Assembly (NCBI GenBank): GCA_002319965.1
Contig: DCJQ01000025.1
Span: 1-18,756, forward strand
Source of the DNA: Megasphaera sp. UBA1696
GTDB lineage: Bacteria; Bacillota; Negativicutes; Veillonellales; Megasphaeraceae
DNA length: 18,756 bases
Reading direction: 5' to 3'
The translations under genes and the position numbers were made by a program. A model generated the notes under the pieces. It worked only from the letters and a program-made list of their open reading frames with translations, had not been told where the DNA came from and searched no databases. This document shows, piece by piece, positions 7,904 through 14,134 of the stretch. Numbering within the stretch: position 1 is the stretch's first letter; every line of letters starts with the position of its first letter.

Positions 7904-7957
7904 GCGCCGTGTTCCTCATCGTCAGGTCTTAGCAGATGAGGACGCGGCGCCTTTTTT
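7904..7957 (+). terminator. Intrinsic terminator inside the radical SAM leader (attenuator)
   Basis: The arms GCGCCGTGTTCCTCATC (7904-7920) and GATGAGGACGCGGCGC (7935-7950) pair over about 16 bp with one G-T wobble and one bulged T, and are followed directly by TTTTTT (7952-7957). The ribosome binding site TAGGAGG and the ATG at 7977 come straight after. No plus-strand gene ends upstream, so this terminator lies in the 5' leader. A smaller hairpin (CTGACT/AGTCAG, about 7879-7900) precedes it and includes GCTGCCG, which could pair with the second terminator arm as an antiterminator. I do not recognise a known riboswitch class. Confidence 0.75.
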
Positions 7958-7976
7958 CATGTTAGGAGGAAAAACG

Positions 7977-8678
7977 ATGGATACATTCTTTTACAAAGAA
8001 CCTTACGAAGAAAATGGAAAAACGATCTTAGAGGTCAATCTCTTCCCGAACAAATACTGCAATTTTAACTGTATCTTTTGCCCGGTCAGCCGAAAGTTAA
8101 CCCACGTGCAAACAGAGAGCCCCGTCCCGTCAGACAACATGGCCTCGGCTATCGATGACTTACAGCGTCGTCTCGGAAACATAAAACCCGACTTGGTATT
8201 TATTAACTCCCTGGGAGAAGCCCTGCTCTTACCGGAACTCGAATCGATCATCGATACCATTCACGAAGCCGGCATTCCCGTACGCCTCCTCTCCAACGGG
8301 TACCTCTATGGAAAGCCGGAATACGCCAGACTGGCCGATCGCTGTGAAGAAGTCATTGGCGAACTGAAAATGGCTCACGAAGCAGCCTTCCAAAAGGCAC
8401 AGCGCCCCCTTCCGGGCTACACACTTCATCAGCACATAAACAACATGGTCCGATTCCGAAAAAACTACAGCGGCCGCTTCCACTTGGAAATTACCATCGT
8501 AAAAGGCTACAGTGACGACCCGGACTCCCTCGAGATTTTCCACAAGGCCGTCCAATCCATAAAGCCCGACGTCCTTCACGTCGTCACCTTGGAGCCTCCC
8601 TTCGATAAAGTCTTGGCCATCGCTCCGGAAAGACTCGAAGAAATTACGCGTTTTCTGCAAGAACCTTTGAAAGTCTAA
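7977..8678 (+). CDS. Radical SAM protein of unknown specificity
   Basis: The 233-residue product carries the radical SAM cluster motif CNFNCIFC (CX3CX2C, about residues 28-35), which binds the 4Fe-4S cluster that cleaves S-adenosylmethionine to a 5'-deoxyadenosyl radical. The short barrel continues with NSLGEALL and RLLSNGYLYG, and there is no C-terminal auxiliary cluster, so it is a minimal single-domain enzyme. The CX3CX2C spacing argues against QueE. The ATG at 7977 is chosen because TAGGAGG lies just upstream and the open frame further 5' crosses the promoter and terminator of the leader. The gene stands alone, divergent from tag, and is probably controlled by the leader terminator. Substrate unknown. 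Confidence 0.85.
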   Translation: MDTFFYKEPYEENGKTILEVNLFPNKYCNFNCIFCPVSRKLTHVQTESPVPSDNMASAIDDLQRRLGNIKPDLVFINSLGEALLLPELESIIDTIHEAGIPVRLLSNGYLYGKPEYARLADRCEEVIGELKMAHEAAFQKAQRPLPGYTLHQHINNMVRFRKNYSGRFHLEITIVKGYSDDPDSLEIFHKAVQSIKPDVLHVVTLEPPFDKVLAIAPERLEEITRFLQEPLKV

Positions 8679-8737
8679 TGCCAGCGAGTCTCAGACGTCG
8701 TTAGCGAACCGCCCTGCAAGGTTCGTCCCCCCAAAAG

Positions 8738-8768
8738 AAAAGCCGCGAGTCCTCCGACCCACGGCTTT
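8738..8768. terminator. Bidirectional terminator between convergent genes
   Basis: AAAAGCCG and CGGCTTTC arms around a 16-base partly paired centre. It lies between the radical SAM gene (plus) and the secreted-protein genes (minus), which converge here. A second 7-bp hairpin (GCGAACC/GGTTCGT) sits just upstream at about 8704-8725. Confidence 0.7.
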
Positions 8769-8831
8769 CACGCCCTATTTAAAATAATTGTTTCAATCGC
8801 TTTTTCCGGCAACGAATCCGACAATAGCAGC

Positions 8832-9221
8832 TTAATAATAATACGTCCCGTTGATACGATAGGACCAACCCAACCGATTCATACCGTATTCAAAGATCTT
8901 ATTGGGAGCCATGAGCACTGTCGTGTGATTCCCCGCCATGGCATTGGTCCGATACCGCCACATATCCGTCTTGTACTGAGCAAAGCGCCAAGTCATCACT
9001 TGATCTAATCTCCCATTTTGAACCCTTTTTACAGAGACTGAAAACCATTTCCCGGTCGCACTCGTCCCATAGGTTAAGGTATCATCCATGACATAGACGT
9101 CTGCATTCTCCGCTGCCATATGGTTGACCCAAACGTCGGCAGCCCTTGAAGGACCGGTGCCGGCGAAGAAACACATACATCCTACACAACAAATCAACAA
9201 AGCCTTCCACAACATTTTCAC
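8832..9221 (-). CDS. Small secreted protein, paralogue A
   Basis: A 129-residue exported protein of unknown function. The GTG start at 9221 is chosen because AGGGAG lies 9 bases upstream and because paralogue B has its GTG at the aligned position; both then begin with a short basic and hydrophobic signal peptide, cut after PSRA (Ala-X-Ala-like) to release a mature domain starting ADVWVNH. The mature part is rich in aromatic residues and shares with paralogue B the blocks YVMDD, SVKRVQNGRLDQV, TWRF, NKIFEYGMNRLGWSY and a final YY. It is the last gene of a leftward tandem family. I do not recognise a named domain. Confidence 0.8.
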   Translation of the reverse strand: MKMLWKALLICCVGCMCFFAGTGPSRAADVWVNHMAAENADVYVMDDTLTYGTSATGKWFSVSVKRVQNGRLDQVMTWRFAQYKTDMWRYRTNAMAGNHTTVLMAPNKIFEYGMNRLGWSYRINGTYYY

Positions 9222-9277
9222 AACACTCAGCTCCCTTGCAAACATAAAGTCCTGTGAACTGCAGCGTCAGCAGCTCC

Positions 9278-9664
9278 TTAATAGTAATGCATGCCGTCAC
9301 TCGAATAGGACCATCCCAACTGCTTCATCCCATATTCAAAGATTTTGTTAGGCACCAAGACGCCGGTACGACGGCTGCCGGCCATGGTGCTCGTGTAGTA
9401 TTGCCATACCGTATCGTCCTTAAAGAACCGCCAGGTCACTACCTTGTCCAACTTGCCATTTTGAACCCGTTTTACCGCCACGGCAAACCACGGTCCGTGA
9501 GAGTCGGTTCCGGAGGCTAAGATATCATCCATGACATACAAATCCACATTTTCAGATGCCCAATGATCGACCCATACGTCGGCCGCTTTAGAAGGACCGG
9601 CGCAGCCAAACAGAATCAGATATATCAACAAAAAGACCGCCAATGCCTTCCCTAACTTTTTCAC
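9278..9664 (-). CDS. Small secreted protein, paralogue B
   Basis: A 128-residue paralogue of the neighbouring gene. AAGGAG lies 9 bases before the GTG at 9664; an ATG between them is too close to the ribosome binding site to be used. The signal peptide (about residues 1-29) ends in AGPSKA and the mature protein begins ADVWVDH. A Cys in LILFGC resembles a lipobox only loosely, and paralogue A lacks it at this position, so a soluble exported protein is more likely than a lipoprotein. The two genes, with their spacers, repeat with a period of about 445 bp, showing that they arose by tandem duplication. Function unknown. Confidence 0.8.
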   Translation of the reverse strand: MKKLGKALAVFLLIYLILFGCAGPSKAADVWVDHWASENVDLYVMDDILASGTDSHGPWFAVAVKRVQNGKLDKVVTWRFFKDDTVWQYYTSTMAGSRRTGVLVPNKIFEYGMKQLGWSYSSDGMHYY

Positions 9665-9718
9665 ACGCTTCATCTCCTTACGAATTAAAAGGTCCTCGTC
9701 CGTACATTCAGCCGCTTC

Positions 9719-9866
9719 TTAATAGTCACGCATGCCGTTATTAGATCAGGACCCTCCCAATCGATTCATGCCATATTCAAAAATCTTGTCGGGCACAAGG
9801 ACGCCGGCACGACGGCCACTTGCCATGATACTCGCAGAATATTGCCACGCCGTATCGGCCTTAAAC
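9719..9866 (-). pseudogene. Decayed third copy of the secreted-protein gene
   Basis: This stretch aligns with the 3' third of paralogues A and B. Read on the minus strand it gives FKADTAWQY, GVLVPDKIFEYGMNRLGG and a final DY before the stop, but a TGA interrupts it after GGS, where the others read GWSY. The signal peptide and N-terminal two thirds are missing. It keeps the roughly 441-bp spacing of the tandem array. Confidence 0.75.
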
Positions 9867-9927
9867 AGGTCCTTATACCGCCTTATCCGTGCGTTAAATA
9901 ATGCCTTTTCCGCACTCTTTTAGTTCT

Positions 9928-9936
9928 ATTATAGCA
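9928..9936 (-). promoter_or_regulatory. Promoter -10 for the secreted-protein cluster
   Basis: Extended -10 element TGCTATAAT on the minus strand (TATAAT at 9933-9928). It reads through the pseudogene into paralogues B and A. No good -35 is visible. Confidence 0.45.
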
Positions 9937-10011
9937 TAGATATGCCGACAAGGCCTCTCGAAACGATAATTTCGCCGCTCTCCTTATCTCAACAAAATAC
10001 CCTACACCTAC

Positions 10012-10056
10012 AAAAAGCCGGTACAGACATCACGACAGACGCCTGTATCGGCTTTT
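10012..10056. terminator. Bidirectional terminator at the distal end of the CRISPR array
   Basis: AAAAAGCCGGTACAG and CTGTATCGGCTTTT form a 14-bp stem with one wobble, with A- and T-runs at the ends, so it can stop transcripts on both strands. It lies just beyond the degenerate last repeat and would end the leftward array transcript. A very similar hairpin occurs at 16204-16250. Confidence 0.75.
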
Positions 10057-10087
10057 CTCATGCAACTTTCATTTTATGCCTAAGCAA

Positions 10088-10412
10088 CATACCGCCCCCT
10101 TGCGGGGATTATGGTTCTTCACTCCTCTTTCAGAGCCGTAAAGGTGGCCATATTACGTTTCCGTCCCCTTACGGGGACTATGGTTCTTCACGGGATGAAG
10201 GCGGACTCTACGACACACGTTATTGACGTTTCCGTCCCCTTACGGGGATTATGGTTCTTCACCAAGTTTGCCAATATTTAAATATACTAGGAAGCTCACC
10301 ATGTTTCCGTCCCCTTACGGGGATTATGGTTCTTCACTTCGTCAGCAACTTCACTCATAAATTCGTCTTCTCTTGTCCTTTCCGTCCCCTTACGGGGATT
10401 ATGGTTCTTCAC
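10088..10412 (-). CRISPR. CRISPR array, 5 repeats and 4 spacers, not of type I-C kind
   Basis: Repeats of 35 bases lie at 10088-10122, 10157-10191, 10228-10262, 10303-10337 and 10378-10412; spacers are 34, 36, 40 and 40 bases. The repeat holds a short hairpin TCCCC-TTAC-GGGGA. The copy at 10088 differs at five positions, marking the old end, so the leader is on the right and the array is read on the minus strand. A candidate promoter on that side agrees. In that direction the repeat begins GTGAAGAACC and ends GGGGACGGAAAC, predicting an 8-nt handle ACGGAAAC as left by Cas6 (type III, I-B and similar). Type I-C repeats are 32-33 nt with a longer stem and an 11-nt handle. No cas6 or cas1 is nearby. 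Confidence 0.92.
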
Positions 10413-10590
10413 AGCACCCTTTACAAATGGCTTAACTACGCCGTCGAAAATAGCGTTTGCGGGGCGGATTTTATTTTTCGGCTTTTTTCTGATTTTTCGC
10501 TGAAAATTTCTTTCAAAAATCCTCAAAGGCCTCCGTTTCATCACATCGGGGCGGAATGGTATAAAACTTATGAAATATGTTTATATTATA
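10413..10590 (-). promoter_or_regulatory. AT-rich CRISPR leader with promoter
   Basis: AT-rich DNA between the youngest repeat and a TATAAT box (minus strand, 10590-10585, preceded by TGG). Transcription would start near 10578 and run about 165 bases before the first repeat. The first 40 bases after the repeat could be one more spacer, followed at about 10453 by a very degenerate repeat-like sequence. No leader motif is recognised. Confidence 0.5.
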
Positions 10591-10717
10591 CCATACTTTT
10601 GAAGTTCTTTGTCGAATATCGAAAATACTTTTTGACACCGCCAGTGAAAGGATTGGCTATGATGCGGTCATACGCCGGATTGAATACGATTAGAGATTTG
10701 CACCACCTTTTCCCCCA

Positions 10718-10786
10718 TAAAAAAAGACATAGCGACAGGCCTGGATCGAAATCACAGAGCCATGTCGCTATGTTTCATTTTTTATT
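10718..10786 (-). terminator. Terminator of the hydrolase-oxidoreductase-cupin operon
   Basis: The perfect 11-bp arms ACATAGCGACA (10727-10737) and TGTCGCTATGT (10763-10773) are followed on the minus strand by a run of seven T. The T-rich flank on the other side could allow use in both directions. It lies about 15 bases after the truncated cupin gene. Confidence 0.85.
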
Positions 10787-10800
10787 ATCGAAAAATACGT

Positions 10801-11064
10801 TTATGGAAATACGCTGCTTTCTTCAGCCATCGCCGAGGAAGCGGCCGGAAGTGAGGCGTATTCTCCATCGGGGAAATCGTACCAGGTCACGTCATGGTTA
10901 TCGTGTGGGCTGATGGCGATATGGGCAAAGGTGCTGTTTGGGGCCGCTCCATGCCAATGGACGACGCCCACCGGAAACGGCATCTTGTGCGGTTCAGCTG
11001 CATCGACGGTCGTAACCGGCAGCAAAGACAACATCATCATAAAAAGCAAAATCCATCTTACCAT
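10801..11064 (-). CDS. Signal peptide joined to a truncated cupin
   Basis: The 87-residue product starts at an ATG (11064) with AGAGGTG six bases upstream. Residues 1-23 are a signal peptide (VRWILLFMMMLSLLP, cut near VDA). It is followed directly by VGVVHWHGAAPNSTFAHIAIS, which is the last conserved block of small single-domain cupins, with its HWHGAAP and a histidine further on. The usual first cupin motif (HXH...E, carrying most metal ligands) and about 60 residues before this block are absent. It looks like an in-frame internal deletion of an exported cupin, so enzymatic activity is doubtful. It is the last gene of a leftward operon. Confidence 0.65.
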   Translation of the reverse strand: MVRWILLFMMMLSLLPVTTVDAAEPHKMPFPVGVVHWHGAAPNSTFAHIAISPHDNHDVTWYDFPDGEYASLPAASSAMAEESSVFP

Positions 11065-11144
11065 ACGTCTCACCTCTTTTTAAAAAATAATCTCACTCAT
11101 CCCGATTTCTTAGGCAAAAGTATCCGCCGTGCTCCCCTTCGCGC

Positions 11145-11594
11145 TTATAAGGAAGCAGCCAAGGCCCCCGCTTCTTTAGCGTTTTTAGCCATGCCCATAT
11201 AGGTCAGGCCGTATAAGGCGGCAAAGCGTTTCATGGTAAACTCGCCGGCGTCCAGCATCCACGCTTCCGGTGCAGCTCCCTGGAAGATGAAAAAGAGTTT
11301 TTTCCCGGATAAGCTTCCTTGGGAAACCTTCCCGTAAAACCGGTCCAGTACATTTCGTACAGAGCCGCAGATATTGTGCCAGTACACCGGCGAACCGATG
11401 ACGAGGACATCGGCCTTTTCAATCTTTTCAAGAACGGCGTCCAACTGGTCGCCGGGCAGGTCCTGTCCATAGGCATTGATGCGGTAATCGACGAGATTCA
11501 GTGTTTCATAGGTCTGATTTTTAAGGAGTTCCGCGGCGACTTTTGCCGTATTTCCCTTTTCATTAGGACTTCCGTTTATAAATAAAATGTTCAT
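11145..11594 (-). CDS. NAD(P)H-dependent FMN oxidoreductase, flavodoxin fold
   Basis: The 149-residue product belongs to the flavodoxin-like NAD(P)H oxidoreductase/quinone reductase group. It opens with MNILFINGSPNEKGNT, whose GSPNEKGNT is the FMN phosphate-binding loop, and carries GSPVYWHNICG at about residues 75-85, the second flavin-contacting loop. It would transfer electrons from NAD(P)H through FMN to a quinone, nitro compound or similar acceptor in the cytoplasm. The start at 11594 has AAAGGAAG upstream; an earlier in-frame ATG lacks one. It lies 61 bases after the esterase gene and 80 before the cupin, in the same direction, so the three are likely co-transcribed. The substrate is unknown. 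Confidence 0.85.
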   Translation of the reverse strand: MNILFINGSPNEKGNTAKVAAELLKNQTYETLNLVDYRINAYGQDLPGDQLDAVLEKIEKADVLVIGSPVYWHNICGSVRNVLDRFYGKVSQGSLSGKKLFFIFQGAAPEAWMLDAGEFTMKRFAALYGLTYMGMAKNAKEAGALAASL

Positions 11595-11655
11595 TGTATC
11601 TTCCTTTCCGGCCAGCATGAGCTGTGCCATTTAACGTTCATCATAAATATCTGTT

Positions 11656-12543
11656 TCAATCTTTCATCTGCCGCTGCCAAAAGCGGACGGCTCGCTCGAG
11701 CCACCCTTCGGCAACAGTCCCTTCGCCCAAGCCAAATCCATGGGGCAGCCCGGGGAAAATCTCGATGTCGGCATCGGTTCCATTGGCCCGGATGCCTTCG
11801 ATTCGCCGCTTCATGGTGCCATACCAGGCAATGCCGTCGGTCGTCCCTACGCAGTTATACGTAGGCGGTTCCTTTCCGGTGACGTCGGACAATCCGGTGT
11901 ACTCCATGATGACCGCTGCCGGCTGAGGATATGGCCTTTCGCCAAAGGCCCCCGTCCCATAGGTGCCGACCCAGGCTGCCATCCGAGCGCCTGCAGAGCC
12001 GCCCCAGAGGGAATAATCGCGGATATCGACGTCAAGTTCCCTTGCAGGGTCATGAATAAAGGCGATAGCCCGGGACAAATCTTCACAGGCTTCGCGGGCG
12101 CCGACGCGATAAATGAGGGCAAAGGCGTTGTAACCTCGCTTGGCAAGCTCCTGGGCATGAGGAAAACTGTCGTGCATGGCACCGACATAGACAAAACCGC
12201 CGCCGGCACTGAGAATGGCCGTCTTGCCCTGAGGCTTGCCGCGGAAGAAAAATAACCCCGTGTCCTTCTTTCTCGGATCGGCGGCCTTTTCTGCCGGACT
12301 GTAGATATCATAAAAGACCCTCTCGCCGGCAAGGGCTCTCGATTTAAGCTCATTGACGAGGCTCACCGTCCGCTCCGGTCTTATATAGCTGTACCAAAGA
12401 AGGGCTTTTCCCAAATCCTTCAACGTCATCTGAGGCGATAACGCCAGATCGACGGGAAACAGCAGTCGGCCGAAGCCGGAAAAGGCCTCGTCCCGGATCA
12501 CATCACTGATTTTTGAATTCAACGAAAACGTTTCTTCCTTCAT
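11656..12543 (-). CDS. Alpha/beta hydrolase, acetyl-esterase (BD-FAE/lipase) like
   Basis: The 295-residue cytoplasmic protein has no signal peptide. The nucleophile elbow is GGSAG with Ser183, the oxyanion-hole loop is SAGGGFVYVG (112-121), and the likely acid and base are Asp236 (TTDGIAW) and His268 (LPHGFG). Together they resemble the acetyl esterase/lipase-like group that acts on acylated sugars or small esters. The start at 12543 is preceded by AAGGAGGTGAT, one of the best ribosome binding sites in the window; two earlier in-frame ATG codons lie before or in that site. It leads into the oxidoreductase and cupin genes. Exact substrate unknown. Confidence 0.85.
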   Translation of the reverse strand: MKEETFSLNSKISDVIRDEAFSGFGRLLFPVDLALSPQMTLKDLGKALLWYSYIRPERTVSLVNELKSRALAGERVFYDIYSPAEKAADPRKKDTGLFFFRGKPQGKTAILSAGGGFVYVGAMHDSFPHAQELAKRGYNAFALIYRVGAREACEDLSRAIAFIHDPARELDVDIRDYSLWGGSAGARMAAWVGTYGTGAFGERPYPQPAAVIMEYTGLSDVTGKEPPTYNCVGTTDGIAWYGTMKRRIEGIRANGTDADIEIFPGLPHGFGLGEGTVAEGWLERAVRFWQRQMKD

Positions 12544-12570
12544 CTTTCCATCACCTCCTTCTTCCATCAT

Positions 12571-12726
12571 TTACCAAACAATCTGCGGCCCCATCCATCG
12601 GACAAACAGGGTGACCCCATTCCCGTACGGCATCCCGGTCAGAACGCCGACGGACAAAGGCGTTCCGTCGCCATAATAGAAGGGCAGGGAAAAGCCCTGA
12701 GCCGATACCGGCCGGGCTTTCCGTAC
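12571..12726 (-). pseudogene. Fragment of an unidentified gene (C-terminal remnant)
   Basis: A 51-codon open frame between two larger genes reads like real protein (for example GFSLPFYYGDGTPLSVGV and GNGVTLFVRWMGPQIVW before a TAA), but it begins after an in-frame TAG and has no plausible start codon or ribosome binding site. It may be the 3' end of a deleted gene in this operon. I cannot name the family. Confidence 0.35.
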
Positions 12727-12760
12727 CTATTTGAAATGGTTCAACTTCAGGGTCTTACTC

Positions 12761-13858
12761 TTACAGACGCTTCCCATAGAATTCAGCCAGTTTGTTCACG
12801 GCTTCATCAACATATTCCGGCACCCAATAGGTCCGAATGTGGCTGGCGCCTTTGATGAGGAACAATTCCTTATCGGTCGTACCGCTGGCTTTGGCAAAGG
12901 CATCTTCCGTCATATAGAGGGTGTCCGCCTTGTCGCCGGCCATCATCAACAGGGGCTGATCGATGAGATCCATCCGATCTTCGACGTCAAAGGCCATGAG
13001 TTTCATGAGCGATTCCGTCGTGTAGCTGCCCGTCGCATTGGGATGGCGATGGGTCAGGCCATAGTATTCGATGCCGTCACGATAGAGGGTGTTTTCCGGG
13101 AGTTCTGCCATCTTGGCCCGAAGATCGTCGTCGGTAGCATTGGGCGGCAGGAAGCCTTCATAGACGATATCGCCGGAAAGTTCTTTTTCCCGGGCATCAG
13201 CCGCTTTTTGAAGGCGAGCCGGAATGCCTGCGATATCGGCATCATGGAAGCCATTACGGCGCACCCGGCCGGAGTTAAACATCGACAGGACGGCTACGGC
13301 CTTGATGCGCTTATCCGTCTGGGCCGCTGCCAGCGTATAACCACCGCCGCCGCAGATACCGAGGGCGGCAATGCGAGCTCGATCGACTTTATTCAGCGTA
13401 GAAAGATAATCGACCATGCCGCTCACATCTTCAATTCGGTTCGACGGATAATCGCGAAGGCGCGGTGTCCCGCCGCTGGCCCCCTGATAACGAGCATCAG
13501 CAGCCACGGTAATATAGCCCAGTTCTGCCAGACGCTGGGCGTACAGGCCGGCTACCTGTTCCTTACTGCCGCCGTTGGGATGAGCCACAGTGATGGCCGC
13601 ATACGTCTTATCGCTCTTTTCATCATAATCGGCCGGCAAATAGAGGTTAGCCGCCACTTTGATACCATCCACTTCATATTCTACAGGGCGAATATTCACC
13701 TTGCCCGGTTCATTCTTTTCAATGGCATTGCCGTAAACGAGGCCGAAGGGATTCCCATTCGGCGAAGCGGCAGCTGCCGTATTTCCATTCATTCCCATCA
13801 TCATCAATCCTCCCATCAAGGCGATCATGAACATCTTTTTCTTTATACCTATTTTCAT
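12761..13858 (-). CDS. Exported alpha/beta hydrolase with Cys nucleophile (dienelactone-hydrolase/YcjY-like)
   Basis: The 365-residue protein begins with a signal peptide (KKKMFMIALMGGLMMMG, cut near TAAAA), so it should be exported. The nucleophile elbow is GICGGGGY: Cys169 stands where most alpha/beta hydrolases have Ser. Dienelactone hydrolases use Cys in this way. Other family blocks are AHPNGGSKEQ, an Asp in LLMMAGDKAD and a His in KGASHIRTYW near the end, completing a Cys-Asp-His triad. The start at 13858 has AGGAGA six bases upstream. It is the first gene after a MerR-like promoter and probably heads the operon that runs to 10718. The substrate is unknown. Confidence 0.85.
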   Translation of the reverse strand: MKIGIKKKMFMIALMGGLMMMGMNGNTAAAASPNGNPFGLVYGNAIEKNEPGKVNIRPVEYEVDGIKVAANLYLPADYDEKSDKTYAAITVAHPNGGSKEQVAGLYAQRLAELGYITVAADARYQGASGGTPRLRDYPSNRIEDVSGMVDYLSTLNKVDRARIAALGICGGGGYTLAAAQTDKRIKAVAVLSMFNSGRVRRNGFHDADIAGIPARLQKAADAREKELSGDIVYEGFLPPNATDDDLRAKMAELPENTLYRDGIEYYGLTHRHPNATGSYTTESLMKLMAFDVEDRMDLIDQPLLMMAGDKADTLYMTEDAFAKASGTTDKELFLIKGASHIRTYWVPEYVDEAVNKLAEFYGKRL

Positions 13859-13913
13859 ACAATCTCCTCTCATTCAGAAGAGTTCAGAAGAACTTACCGC
13901 TCTTCATGAACCA

Positions 13914-13944
13914 AGGATATCAACCGGTAGTAACTACCTGTCAA
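13914..13944 (-). promoter_or_regulatory. MerR-type promoter with operator dyad
   Basis: On the minus strand TTGACA (13944-13939), a 19-base spacer and TATCCT (13919-13914). The perfect dyad GGTAG-TTA-CTACC (13938-13926) lies inside the spacer. A 19-20 bp spacer filled by a dyad is the hallmark of promoters activated by MerR-family regulators such as those for aldehyde or thiol stress. An HxlR-type operator is an alternative. No such regulator gene is in the window. The leader to the hydrolase ATG is about 48 bases. The adjoining stretch 13945-14134 holds no recognisable gene. Confidence 0.6.
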
Positions 13945-14134
13945 GCCTTTTGGGGAGAATTTTTTTCATTTCGACAGAAATGGTTTCCTTCCGAAATCAT
14001 CCGCTATCGCTTAGGCTATCTGGGAACCGGGGAAATTCCTTCCATTTTTAGACCGCAAATATGGTGGACACAGTCGATGTATCGAGGCGGAAAGTCAGTC
14101 AGAATCAGAAAAAGTGCCGACTTCCATGATTCGA

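Noticed and set aside
7635..7976. N-terminal extension of the radical SAM protein by 114 residues
   Set aside because: It would be translated through the promoter and the terminator, and has no family similarity; the ATG at 7977 has an excellent ribosome binding site.
10296..10544. Open frame of 82 codons on the minus strand across the CRISPR array and leader
   Set aside because: It repeats VKNHNPRKGTE because it translates the CRISPR repeats; it is a by-product of the array.
12731..13909. Long plus-strand open frame of 392 codons
   Set aside because: Antisense to the exported hydrolase, whose minus-strand frame has a signal peptide, catalytic motifs and a ribosome binding site.
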